A stretch of 64,000 nt of DNA, from assembly GCA_002205965.3 (NCBI GenBank), contig NADL03000464.1:2108001-2172000 (forward strand), written 5' to 3'. The DNA is from Kappaphycus alvarezii (lineage: Eukaryota > Rhodophyta > Florideophyceae > Gigartinales > Solieriaceae). The translations under genes and the position numbers were made by a program. Below, piece by piece: positions 30,543 through 41,272 of the stretch (positions within the stretch are counted from its first letter, which is position 1; the number at the start of each line of letters is the position of its first letter). A model generated the notes under the pieces. The model ran no database searches, was not told the origin of the DNA, and saw only the letters and a list, made by a program, of their open reading frames with translations.

Positions 30543-31510
30543 ATGCCACGGCAAAAGCCACTCACTGCAGAAGAGCAAGCATCAATTTTAGCCTTGCGCA
30601 ATGCCAAACTCACCACAAGGCAGATCTCCGATCAGTTGAAGCGCTCTCAAACCGTCGTTGCACGCTTTCTCAAAAATCCAAAGTCTTATGGATCCAAAAA
30701 AAGAAGTGGTCGCCCATCCAAGATATCACCCGCCGCGAGGAAGCAAATCATTCGAGAAGCAAAACGATATAGACACAGTGCCAATCGCATCAGACAAGAC
30801 TTGCAGCTTCACGTTTCGAAGCATACCGTGTTAAGAGTACTGCAAAGTAGCCCTGAGCTGGCTTACAAAAAAAATGAGGACTACTTTCTATCTTACAGAA
30901 CATCACAAAAAGTAGAGGTTGAACTGGTGCATGGTGAAAGGGGAGCATGATCATTCTTTTTGGAAGCAAGTCATTTTTTTCCGACGAGAAGAAGTTCAAA
31001 CTGGATGGTCCTGATGGTTGCGCATACTACTGGCATTAACTAGGCGCTGAAGAACGTATTTAAAGTAGCCGTCAGGAAGGTGGTGGTGGTCTCATGGTTT
31101 GGGGGTGTTTTTCTTACTACGGAACTTGTGATCTTGTCTTCGTTGATGGTCGAATGAACTCTACAAGGTATCAAGAGGTTCTCAAGAATTATTTGTTGCC
31201 ATGGGCTGCCATGACACATGGCGAATCTTGGGCATTTCAACAAGACAACTGTCCAATTCATATTTGTAACTCTACCAAGGCCTGGTTTAATGAAAACTCT
31301 GTCAATGTTATGGAATGGCCATCAAGGGCTCCTGACTTGAACCCGATCGAGAACATATGGGGGATCCTCGCTCGCAGGGTTTACCAGGATGGAAAGAAGT
31401 TTTCATCCTTGGTAGATTTGAAAGAGACGATTCTCAAGGAATAGTCCCAAATTTCTGAAGAGCTCCTGCATAATCTCGTGAAATCAATGAAATGTCGTAA
31501 TTTATCTGTT
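30543..31510 (+). pseudogene. Tc1-family transposase (DD34E), broken
   Basis: Starts MPRQKPLTAEEQASILAL. The N-terminal paired-like DNA-binding region has two helix-turn-helix modules (LTTRQISDQLKRSQTVVARF, and RHSANRIRQDL then VSKHTVLRVL) linked by GSKKRSGRPSKIS, the GRPR-like hook. After a frameshift near 30870-30900 the catalytic domain has FSDEKKFKLDGPDG (first Asp), VWGCFSYYG, FQQDNCPIH (second Asp) and, 34 residues later, the Glu of DLNPIENIWG. In-frame stops occur near 31037, 31062 and 31442. About 310 residues would be normal length, so the gene is complete in extent but inactive. Confidence 0.93.
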
Positions 31511-31580
31511 GTTAGCCGTTGTGGGGCAAAAATATCATATTAAGACCTCTAAAGGCGTTTTGATTGAGAATAAATGTGAT

Positions 31581-31764
31581 CGAGTCTATACTTTTGCACC
31601 GGTAAAATCACAGTTTTTATTCCCACACGTACTGTCTTTTTTTTCTTTAAAAAACTGCTGCTGTTATACTCAGCTTTTAAGGGCTTTTTTGTGGTACACA
31701 ATATATCTGGCTTATTTTAATATTTTTCTCAATTCATTTGAGTCTATACTTTTGCACCGCACTG
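31581..31764 (-). repeat. Right terminal inverted repeat of the Tc1 element
   Basis: Reverse complement of the left repeat. It ends TTTTGCACCGCACTG next to TA. Confidence 0.92.
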
Positions 31765-31766
31765 TA

Positions 31767-33018
31767 CTTATACGCTTGGTTGACTTTGGCGAACGCTATC
31801 ATGTGGCGCGCACATGATAGTGCACGTGGCCGACGTGGACGATCCGATTAGCACTTCGCTTTTTCTTCGCTTGCAAAATAGTCGGTTCCTGCACTGGACC
31901 TTTTTGGTTGCTCCTGAAGGGTCCCCAAAAAATCTGCCGTTTTTGACTACTTGTATGATACTTTTTGTTCTCAGTTTTCTATTTTGTCGGCTACTGTAGT
32001 CCAGAGTTATTTATAGTTATTTTCTACAGCATTTTACATATTTTTTAATTATTGTCGGCCTCGCGGCGTGTGGTTCTGGAACGTTTGGCCACACCCGCGA
32101 TTGTCATATAAGCAGTGTTGGCCGTTGGTGGAAGGGGAGGAGCGAGACAGGACACAGCGACAGAACCTCCCCCTTCCCGGGGTCGCTAAAACACTTTTTT
32201 TTAAATTCCCCCTTTTCGACCCTATCAGACCTCTAAAACTGTTTTGATGCCAAAATGCCACGTAGAAATTAACCCTAAAAATATCGCCGGGTCTTTGGGT
32301 TGCTGGGTTCCCGCGAGCTCGGGAGACTATTTGGGAAGAATATTCAACCCACATAGTAAAATATTGCTCGCATAGAAGAAAGGCTATGAGAGACAACTGA
32401 GGGGGTACCTCATTGCCCTCAACACTTGCCACTACTAGTAGTGGCAAGTCAGTTCGTCGATGGGCTTTGTAGTAAGTCGGGGCTTTGGCGATGTAGGATA
32501 GCCTTAGCTCTCGACTGTTGAACGCAGCTTCTTGGTCTTCTGGACCACCGTCGCCGTTCCGTCTACTGCGGTTTGGCGTACGATGTTGGTCTTGGTCGTC
32601 TCCTTCGTGAGGACCGGAACACCAGAGTCGGAGAGTTGAGTGTAGGAGATGTTAACCGGAACGACTTGGAGCTTTACTTGGAACAACCACGCCCTTGCAC
32701 TGTCCCGACGGTGTCGCAGACGGTAGACGATGACCCTTGAAAAGCACGGACAAGAAAGAAGGAAGAGAAAATGGTATGTAAGCTGATGGCCCCTTGACCC
32801 AGTGGGTGGCGTCAGGTCTGGTTTATATAGACTCAAATCAGCACAGGGGGTGTAGAGTTTCTGACTTGGCAGGGTGGTACATGATAGCCTATAAGAAGGA
32901 GAGAAATGGAAATATAGAATTTCTAATAAAAAAATAGATACTGAAACTGGAAATAAAAATGATGTGTACGCTGTCTAGTAGCTGTGCCACACAGCACACT
33001 TAACGTCTCCGTTCCCTA
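31767..33018. other. Intergenic, locally GC-rich; no gene recognised
   Basis: Minus-strand frames at 32049-32447 and 32504-32836 (132 and 110 codons) have no motif I recognise. A TTTATATAGA box (32821-32830) precedes the minus or plus boundary of this block and could be a relic LTR promoter. A 26-bp palindrome sits inside. Confidence 0.35.
32424..32449. repeat. Perfect 26-bp palindrome
   Basis: Half-site ACTTGCCACTACT (32424-32436) is followed immediately by its exact reverse complement, AGTAGTGGCAAGT (32437-32449), with no spacer. Confidence 0.85.
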
Positions 33019-33047
33019 CAGCTGCGCTCGATCTACGCGCTAGGTTA
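33019..33047 (+). repeat. Left copy of a 29-bp exact repeat, candidate LTR remnant
   Basis: A 29-base segment starting CAGCTGCGCTCGATC and ending GCGCTAGGTTA is identical at 38611-38639. Weaker similarity continues for about 20 bases beyond. The two copies bracket the copia element, as the corresponding parts of two eroded LTRs would. Confidence 0.6.
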
Positions 33048-33128
33048 CTAACGTTTACTCCTACTTGCACATTACGGGCTCAGGGAGATGATCTTCGATA
33101 AAGAATCGCGGTCCCTTCGACCGGCTTG

Positions 33129-33960
33129 TTTTCTTTCCAGAACGGGATCTACAGGATTGGAGTCGCAAGCCAGCAAGATGGGTAGACCTAGTCAAAACTT
33201 CCGCAGAGAAAGGGGAAGATAAGATTTATAAGACTGTATTTGCCAAGTTGGCACGCCATCTTTATTATCGCGGCTTGCCAAGTGCACAAAAATCGGTGGT
33301 GGATGAAGCCCAATCAAAAGAAGTCATTAACTACGAGAAGGTAGATCAGATTTGTGGAGTCGAGAAACTGCTTGGCTCGGAAGGGTTCACTTTTTGTGAA
33401 AATTTGATTCTTTTAATGCAACGGCTGTCCTTCATAAATTAAGGGTTTAGCAAAATTGAAACTAAAAGCGCTGTTAGATTAGCTCAGGTTTTTGTAAGGA
33501 GACTCAGCCACTAAATTATATTCCTCGATGTATGTCCTTTATCTCCGAAATTCACTTTTGTTTTCCGTTCGGTCGGCCTAGGATACGATCTTCTCTGTGA
33601 GGCTTGATCCTCGAGCCGTGGCACTTACGGTTACGACCTTTTCAGGTTACGGCACTCTCATCCCTGTAGATGCCGTACAGATATTTGCCACTCCTTTCTT
33701 TTCCCAGTAAATGACGTCGTTGACTGGGATTGATGCACGGGATTTGACACCTGGAAGCCTTTTGTTTATTGGCACTGGGCGTTATCCAGAGGGTGTGGTG
33801 CAATTCACAGCGCGCAATTCTTCTCGTTTAGGAACGGAGCACCGTCAGATAATGAGAAAACAAACACGCACACCAAGACTCACAGGATGTTCCAAGTCCC
33901 CCTTTCTCTTTAAGCACTCTGCGATGCAGTAGCACAGGTCGCCGACGGCAATGAGAAGTG
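33129..33960 (+). pseudogene. Putative gag of copia-2
   Basis: Frames at 33248-33442 and 33711-33932 read as protein (KLARHLYYRGLPSAQKSVVDE, EKLLGSEGFTFCENL), separated by stops. Assignment to gag rests mainly on position, before the protease. Confidence 0.35.
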
Positions 33961-34079
33961 GCGCCGGGAGGGTGGGAGTATCTACTTGGACAGCTGGACG
34001 GTATACTTGTCGTCCGGGTTGCAAGGCCGGACCGTGGTCCGCGGAATGCTAGAACCTTGATAAGGATCGATTACAAAGA

Positions 34080-37000
34080 ACTGCAGACACCAGGAGTATA
34101 ATAATGGAGAATGAACATTTTTTCCATGGATATGGTGAACATTGTGGGGATCCACAAGTCACAGTGGGCACCTGGAATCTAAAGCTTAAAAAATTGTTGG
34201 GAACTGCATTCTAGATCCCATTCTATGTAGCTGAAAGCAATGTCCTGCTCTTACTGGGGAATGATATCATCTCTCAGTCTGACGAATTGTGAAAAAAAGC
34301 TGGTTTCTATCCCTGCCGGTGTTCTCCACGAGAAAGCCCCCTTATTGCCGACTTTTACAGAGACTGTGGAGCCGGTATCTTTGAATGGAAGAAGTACTTA
34401 CTTTCATGCTGTGTACTCAAAGACTGCTTTCTTTGAAACATTCTTCGCTTTTCACCATCAAGTAACTTCTCTTCCGTCTTCTAAATATTTCGGTTCTATA
34501 AACAGACAGATAATTAAAGACGGAGAAGTTACTAGGATATTCGCAATGAAGTTACACACTTATAATCATCCCTTCGTTAATGACATGGTCGAAATCTGTA
34601 GGCATGGAAATTTACTTTCCCCAACTCTGAGGCAATCTTTGCAAGCCACAAGGGACAGGTGCCTCACCAGTCAATCAACAGGAGCACCTCTTCGGTCCAC
34701 GGAGTTATCAATTCCCCGGCTGCTCGTCTCCTTCAATGGACATGTGCAGGTGGACTTTCTGTTCATTCAAGAACCTGCTCACAAGCCCAAACTTTGCATA
34801 GCAGATTACTTAACAGCCTTTTCAGTTGAGAGTATTATCTACTCAAGAGAAATGGACTCTGCAGCTCGATGTTTTTAGATGAACTGGTGCAACATCCATG
34901 GCGTGCCAAAAATATTATCCGGCGATCCAAAGGTCGACAAATGCCCACTTCTTGACGACCTTAGCTACAAAAATATCGATTTTGACAGTGTCATAATAAG
35001 TTGGGAGTAATTGAACGGAAGAATCCTGTGATCATTTTGTTGTTTCAACGTCTACTCAAGGACAGAGACCACTTTCGAAGATCCAGAAATGTTGCCTTCG
35101 ATAACTGTGAATTAATATGCCGCGCAGTTTTCGTCTCAAACGTTCTTATAGGAGGCAAACGAATGAGTTTGTTTGAAATGGTTCGTGGATTTTTACCTGC
35201 CATTGTTGGACTGCAGCAGCGTCCAGTTTCTGCTGACCGACGAGAAGCTCATACGGAGCAGGTCGCAAGACGAGCACTTCAACGCTTGGAAAGAGGCTCT
35301 CTATCGCCTGCAGTTTCTCCTCATCAAATATCCAAAGATCTGGCAATGTATTTTTTCCGCCGTGGAGGAAAGTTTGGCAAAAGGGAGAAGGCATACGTTC
35401 GATCTACAGAGAAGGATGCAGTACTGTTATCTTCTGACATCAAGCATAGGAGGGCGCCAATACGCTCAGCGTACTTGCTTCTAGAATCGCGCCTCAAAGC
35501 CCCCTGCTGCAGGAAATGGACGAATTTGGTTTTTTCTTCCCTAGATCGTACAGAATTTTGGACCTCTGCAACGAATTACGGAGTACTCCGAAAGATATTT
35601 TGGAACTGAGTCGCAAATCATTCAAGATAATGAAACTGGGGATAAAGGTGCAGGTAGCATGGAAGAGGAAGCAAAATACGCCCCAGCTCACCACAAGTCA
35701 ATCCAATTTTTAAGCAGCTCATTGACCCTGATAACCTTCCTGATTTTGCCCTTTCCAGTTCTTCAGAAATTCAAAAACTGTTAGAATCTGAAGAAATATT
35801 GTGGGCTCATTATCAAATTTCGGGAAGTGTACATTTAACAACGCGAACACCTCTTGGCGTCGAGACGAAATGTTACTCGTACCTCAAATCATACTCAAAG
35901 AACATTCGCCATAGGAAGTTAAATATAGGTGATTTTGTCACTGCATTCGAGAAATTAGAGCCATCTCAAACTTAGAAAGGTATTGGATCGACACTAATTG
36001 CTCCAATAACCATTACACCTGTACCTCTTTAGTCCCAAGAACAAGCTATCCTCGTAATACTAAGAGTGTTATTGGCATCCGTTCAGTCCGTGAGAAAGAA
36101 CTCGATTTCGCTCCTCGCTGAGTTGTTGATAAATCGATCAACAATGATAAGCTGAACTACAATCGATGACTCGAAAAAATGCTGTAAAATGCACTCCTTC
36201 GGAACGCTAATAATATTTAAAGCCAACTTTTCTTTCAAGTGAAAGCGGATGGCGAGACTTCGACCTAAAAACTTAAGTTTAGTTTGGTACCTCCCAGCAA
36301 TTAAGACTGTGAGAAGAACCTCATTCCAACTGATTTTATGACTGCACAGTTTCCGATCATAAGAATTTTCCTGCTAATTGCGGTCGTTTTCAACCTGGAG
36401 CTCGCCATAATGGATATAAAAGGGGCTTACCTCCAATCTCAGAATCTCCCCAGGGATTTTTACGTCCGCCCCAGCCGTGTTAGGCTTCGCGACGAAGCAT
36501 GTACTGGAAACTCATCAAGCCAGCTAATGGATTCGCCGATTCTGGCAGACTTTAGCAACTTATAATTGAAACGTGGAAGCGTCGCAAAAAGTTTGAAGAA
36601 GTCTCAGGACTTATATAGCTGTTCTTTCTTCGCAACCAAAATGGTTCCATCTCTCTAGCCATCGCAAAAGTTGTCGATGACTTCCAGCTCGCAGGTGAGG
36701 ACCTCGCCCTCCAATATTTGAGGACATCTCAAGGGCCTTCAAAGTTGGACGCATAATCACATCCAATAATCTGACATTCAACCGACTTCATATCACTAGG
36801 CTGGCTGATGGCTCTGTTCACGTCAGCAAGCAGGAGTTCATAGACCAGATTCTTCCGCTCGATGTGACACCTGCTCACCGGAAGCAATCTAATTATGCAA
36901 CTACGGAGTCGAAATTGTTAAGTTTTACATAAGACTTCCCGAATCTCTTATCTTTCTCAGTCATGTTGGACTCCCACAGGCTTCGTTTGCTGCAAGTTCT

Positions 37001-37654
37001 CTACGACAAGAAGTTGGAACTCGTAAGGTTTTCCACCTGATTACCGGCAGCAAAATCATTACAGAACTCAAGCCCCTTAAGGGTACGCTTCTCTTTGCAC
37101 GCCTACATTCCCCTTCAGTTAACAAAGATTTACTCGCCCACGCCGATGCTGGCTCTGATAAAAAAATCGTATGGCCGGACTGGTTACATCTGTGGGATAA
37201 ACCAGTCTAGAGGGGTGCGGTTAAATACCATCCGATGAATTGTACCAGTGGCAAACAAACAAGTGTAACGTTCTCATCAACAGGGGCAGAGTTTCCCGCC
37301 GCGGCAGCCGCTGCTGAGCGTGTGGTAGAGAGGCTACAATATGTATACTGCACCACCATTAAGTTACCATTCGTTATCACGATCGATTCGTTTGGCCTCT
37401 TCTCAACGATCACGACTCTTCATAACAGCTCCGACTATCTACTACGTTATATCGTCCCTAGGCAAGAGTATGCGTATGAAACGGAGGAAATCGACGTGAT
37501 GCAGTTGATAACAGGCAAGGATAAGCTCGCGGATAGATTAACGATTCGTAATCTAGAATCCCTCAGAGCTCTCAATAATAAGATCGGAGAAGGATCATTG
37601 GACTCCTCAGTTTTCGAACGATGCCGCAGGATATCCTTTGTTACGAAAACCTAG
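34080..37654 (+). pseudogene. Copia-2 pol: protease, integrase, RT and RNase H remnants
   Basis: Protease tail: IPFYVAESNVLLLLGNDIS (34215-34280). The integrase zinc site is near 34540-34690 (KLHTYNHPFVNDMVEICRHG then DRCLTSQSTG, with one Cys lost). Integrase core: HVQVDFLFIQ (D), VPKILSGDPK (D) and GVIERKNPVI (E), then FEMVRGFLPAIVGL. RT: NLELAIMDIKGAYLQSQNL, DFYVRPSR, YWKLIKPANGFADSGRL and VVDDFQLAGEDLALQYL, the copia fingers/palm with the F/YVDD box as VVDD. RNase H: KQTSVTFSSTGAEFPAAAAA, FVITIDSFGLFSTITTLH and LADRLTIRNLESLRALN. At least ten stops or frame changes interrupt it. Confidence 0.8.
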
Positions 37655-37813
37655 TCCTCATTGGATCCTACTTCTACTTGTTTACATACCTTGTGAAACG
37701 TTTCGGCTTTGAATTGTCTCTAATCTTCTTTTTGATCTTTACATAAAAGATATTTTTCATTCTCCTGTTTCAAACTTTTCCTTTCGCCTTGGGATCTATG
37801 TAAGGCTCTTGAT

Positions 37814-38380
37814 TTACTTAATGCTAATCAATCGCGCTCCATCCCCGACGCAAGCGTCCATAGGACGTGGACAAAGACACGGGGCAAACTACTCGCAGCT
37901 ATAAACAAAGAGGCTGAGTCCAGATTCCAAAGCAACTTCGTGGTCAACCTCATCGCCATCTAAATCCACGCTAATCATTCTCGCAAGATATACACCATAA
38001 TTTTGACGGAACAGCCATTCATTAACATCAATCCCTGTTGTGTCAACTGAAAAAAATGCAAACCTACCAAAATTTGTTTGCAACCAAGATAATACTCCAC
38101 CTAGATTCTTCCCTGGCACAGGTCCCAATTGCAGAATCTCCTTGGCAACGCCATCCCGGCTATCAAGTTTAAGCCATTTGCTAAATCTGCTTGGAGACAC
38201 TGACAGGATTATTCCTGGCAAAATTTCTTGTTTTTCCCAATGGATACTCATTGCTAATGGCAATCCAGGTCTGTTCAAATGCAAGAATTTATTTGCATTT
38301 TAGAAACACCAGTTCACAACGGATTGCAAACGCTTTTTGCCATCAACACCTGGTTTCGGGAGGACACAGTTATCACAGAA
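37814..38380 (-). pseudogene. Antisense ORF of copia-2, related to that of copia-3 (possible cysteine-peptidase-like fold)
   Basis: On the strand opposite to pol, tail-to-tail with RNase H. An open frame of 131 codons (38284-37889) continues past a TAG to a TAA at 37814-37816. Upstream of 38284 a stop precedes CDNCVLPKPG. Blocks: KNLGGVLSWLQTNFGRF, GVYLARMISVDLDGDEVDHE, then ExFAPCLCP and DACVG. These match the antisense ORF of copia-3 in order and spacing (NLGQVGGMLQSLGLKF; GVRLVRL; RRVDHYIL; EFFASLLC). VDH followed by a hydrophobic strand resembles the His part of a papain-like or C39-like peptidase. A nucleophile Cys cannot be placed with confidence here. No annotated family name is claimed. 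Confidence 0.6.
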
Positions 38381-38610
38381 GTCCTCAACACCGGATTATA
38401 TTGGATTTTTAGGTGCCGTAGTTTCGAAATCTTGCAGGGATTTATATTCGAAATTGTACACCTGCAATCGTCAGAATGATTCCATCCCACCTTGTTCATT
38501 GCGTGGACAAATTATTGCAACATTCGAACATACGCTAACCCCTTCACTTGATTACGGCCTTTGTCCGCATTTTTCATGCGTTTCGTTGCTTTAGTATCAT
38601 CTAGAAAAAG

Positions 38611-38639
38611 CAGCTGCGCTCGATCTACGCGCTAGGTTA
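38611..38639 (+). repeat. Right copy of the 29-bp exact repeat
   Basis: Identical to 33019-33047. It follows the antisense ORF directly, where the 3' LTR of copia-2 is expected. Confidence 0.6.
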
Positions 38640-38699
38640 ATAAATTTTATTCTTCCTTCCGCCCACGATAAACAACTTTACATTGGCATCCTCTATTTT

Positions 38700-39240
38700 G
38701 AACGCTTTTTTGATTATCTATTCTCTATCCGCAAACTCCCAGAGGAATCAGGAGAATAGAACTTAGGGATGTTCTTCATATCCATGATAAGGGCGACTAC
38801 GCTCATAACATTTGTTCCTCTGGTGAGAGAAGATCTCTACTCATTGCTTTTCTTGACTGTGCACCATGGTTGCCGTGGACTGGCCATCGAAAAGTATGGT
38901 TTCTTAGTGTATCAGATCAGTTCAGACGTTCGATCATTGTTTTAGATTCTTGTGATGAACGACGGACATGTGTTGTGAACATAATCTACCAGCCATTTAA
39001 AATTAGAAACATTCCAGCAATGCGCTTTTCGGAACAGTTTAGCCAGATTTACGCTAACCGGACAGCGGAACTAATGACAGTCCTGCTAGGATTGCCAACA
39101 ACTATTATCAGCGATGCGAAGACCCATTATGGATCTTACTCCTGAGTCTCGCTCTGCCAACAGCCTATGTGTATAAATTTTACTCAATTGTCATTTTCTA
39201 AATTAAAAAAGATTGAATGGTATCCAGACGCCCTGACTCA
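38700..39240 (+). pseudogene. Retroelement integrase core remn. (Ty3/BEL-like)
   Basis: The + frame reads HRKVWFLSVSDQFRRSIIVL (first Asp context, normally VxxVDQFSRW), then RFSEQFSQIYANRTAELMTVL (second acidic site; Glu stands for the Asp of SDxGxxF), GLPTTIISDAKTH and, after a stop, further protein-like sequence. This fits a gypsy- or BEL-type integrase rather than copia-2. No zinc site, RT or LTR is attached. Confidence 0.5.
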
Positions 39241-39555
39241 AGAGGAGTATTCAAACTGGCGGGGCTGCACTACTGTCAACAAGTCGAGCTGTCTTGGCTG
39301 CATCTAGGCCACACCGGCTGCATCTTCTTTACTGCATGCACCTTAAGAGAGCCTATGTAGGCATTTTACCCTTATCGTGGTCAAAAACTTGGAGTGCGAA
39401 CACAACCCGTTGAACAGAGCTACATAACTGCAAAATTGGGAATTTTTGGCTCAAATTCTCGTTCCTAAAGTCTTTTCTCTCTTTCAACTTTCAAACCACC
39501 TCCGGGAGACTTCTTTTTTAGGTAGATATTCACAGACACATCAACAAAATGATAA

Positions 39556-39960
39556 ATGACTCTTTTTACCCCTACCCACCACTCTCCTCTCAGTTCAGTA
39601 TCATCAGCGTCGAGAATAAGGTTTCCAAGAGATCTCCCAGAAATCTTCAACCTCCTTAAGGCCAATTACGGAAACGCAGACACCGCTATAACATCTGCGA
39701 CTTCAGCTGCCGCCGAAGCTCTCTCACACCCGCCTTTTGAAAAATCCCCGTCCGCCATGGAGTCCTTGTAGTTGGGAAGCCTGCGGTTCTCACAGCCAAC
39801 ATTTCTCTTTGAATACTTCGTAGGGAAGTTAGCAGCACGACAGGTTTACGCAGCTATCGGTACTTTTAACAAGTTTCGAAAACCAGCGACTATTGTGCCA
39901 TTCCCCGGCAAGAGACTCACTTCAGAACCTGAAAGTAGAGTTCCAATCTGACAGAATGGG
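39556..39960 (+). pseudogene. Gag-like remnant
   Basis: Consecutive frames read IRFPRDLPEIFNLLKANYG, SHPPFEKSPSAMESL and, after a frame change, VGKLAARQVYAAIGTFNKF and RKPATIVPFPGKRLTSEPES. Composition and the helical repeat suggest a retroelement gag, possibly of the same element as the preceding integrase, but no zinc knuckle is visible. Confidence 0.3.
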
Positions 39961-41272
39961 AACCAGACAGGATCCAATAAAACCCTTATTTAATCGACTG
40001 AAGTAAGAGAAGCTCCATTCTGTAAGTAAAAATACCCTGTATGTAAAAAAAGGCCGAACGAAGCTAACGAAACTGTCCACGTTTTTTACTGGATAAAACG
40101 AAACCTAACGTTGACCAATGGGCTTTTAATGACAATTAAATGTTCTCCTACAACTCTTTCATGTAAAATTCTTTTCTAGAGAAAATAGTTGAGGTAAGTC
40201 AATCTCAATCCGGTTCTAACTGGTTAATTGCCATTGACAGTACTTTTCGACCGAAAACGAGCAAACAGAAGCTTGTATGTATCGTTTTAAAATACTTATC
40301 CGGTGGAGCCATCGAGGAATGAATTTTGAAGTTGATATAGCTTGTCTATATTTACATTTGTTTCGCATCAAGGCCAGTTATCCATCCATCAATAGGTACG
40401 GCAGGAGATTAAGCAAATCAAGCCGTACTGTTCATCTGCTCCCTCGCAGTTTCTCATCATATATTCTAGTGTGCATAATCATGTTGATCCTAGACATAAA
40501 GTATGCTCAACACTGGAAGTGAAATTTACGGAGGGAAACAGGGCAAATATTGGATCAGAAGATTACCACTTCCGTAGGGAACTGATTTCATCTATATCAA
40601 CATACTGGTGTCCTAGACCGGACCGGGATTCCTGGGATATGTTTTTGCCCTAATTTTACTACCTCATTGACTGATATGATTGGATTTTGCTTACTTGTTG
40701 AAGTGACTTTGCCCAGGAATTCAAAATCACCTATTTCAACATCATGAACAATATACTTATCATTGACTGATTATGATAAAGATGATGATGTCAAAACTAT
40801 GAGCAACATCATCGTCAAGGTCTTATATGTTCCAAAAACTGAGCATTATCACATTACGATTTGAATGATGTAATAGACAGGAACTTCAATCAGCCTGACT
40901 ACAGTTACTGAGCATGTAAATCTCTGTCCTTAGGACAATCTCTGCCCTCAGGACAGAGATTTCTCTGATCGGGGCAGTTTCCTGAGGTCAGAGATTTCTT
41001 TGGTCACTAGAGTATCCTGATCAGGATCTATGGTGTGATTATCTTCTGATAGCGGTGATGTTTGTATGGAACTATCCGATGGTTTGAATTTGGTGATTAT
41101 AGATTATGAATGAGACGCGTCAAGCCCATGATTACAATAGCTTTTCGTCATGTCCTTAGAGCATATAAAGGAATCAAAATAAATTGATTTCTCGCTGCAA
41201 TTCCACCACTATCACTTCACAGTTTACCCTTTTTACCAACCTTCACGCTCCAAATCACTAGTTTTACTAATC
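39961..41272. other. No gene recognised
   Basis: One 81-codon frame (40277-40522) has no recognised similarity. A hairpin lies at 40918-40962. Confidence 0.45.
40918..40962. repeat. Perfect 13-bp inverted repeat
   Basis: AAATCTCTGTCCT (40918-40930) and AGGACAGAGATTT (40950-40962) flank a 19-base spacer that repeats part of the arm (ATCTCTG). Another imperfect arm, GGTCAGAGATTTC, follows at about 40977. Confidence 0.75.

Larger units (their letters stand above)
30241..31764 (+). mobile_element. Tc1/mariner element of IR/DR type
   Basis: A 1524-bp element flanked by TA (30239-30240 and 31765-31766), the standard Tc1 target duplication. Terminal inverted repeats of about 185 bp begin CAGTGCGGTGCAAAAGTATA on both ends. 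Each repeat holds the motif GGTGCAAAAGTATA twice, at the outer end and at the inner edge (30245 and about 30408 on the left), which is the IR/DR arrangement known from Sleeping Beauty-like elements. The transposase inside is a pseudogene. Confidence 0.93.
33019..38639 (+). mobile_element. Decayed Ty1/copia-type element with antisense ORF (copia-2)
   Basis: In + order: putative gag (33200-33950), protease, integrase, RT and RNase H, the copia order (integrase before RT), then a minus-strand ORF, bracketed by LTR remnants. All genes are broken by many stops and frameshifts. Element-wide target duplications and primer sites could not be fixed because the LTRs are badly eroded. Confidence 0.65.

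Noticed and set aside
32049..32836. Two minus-strand ORFs (132 and 110 codons) as host genes.
   Set aside because: No recognisable domain, several overlapping frames of similar length, and Arg/Ser-rich composition from a GC-rich repeat-like block.
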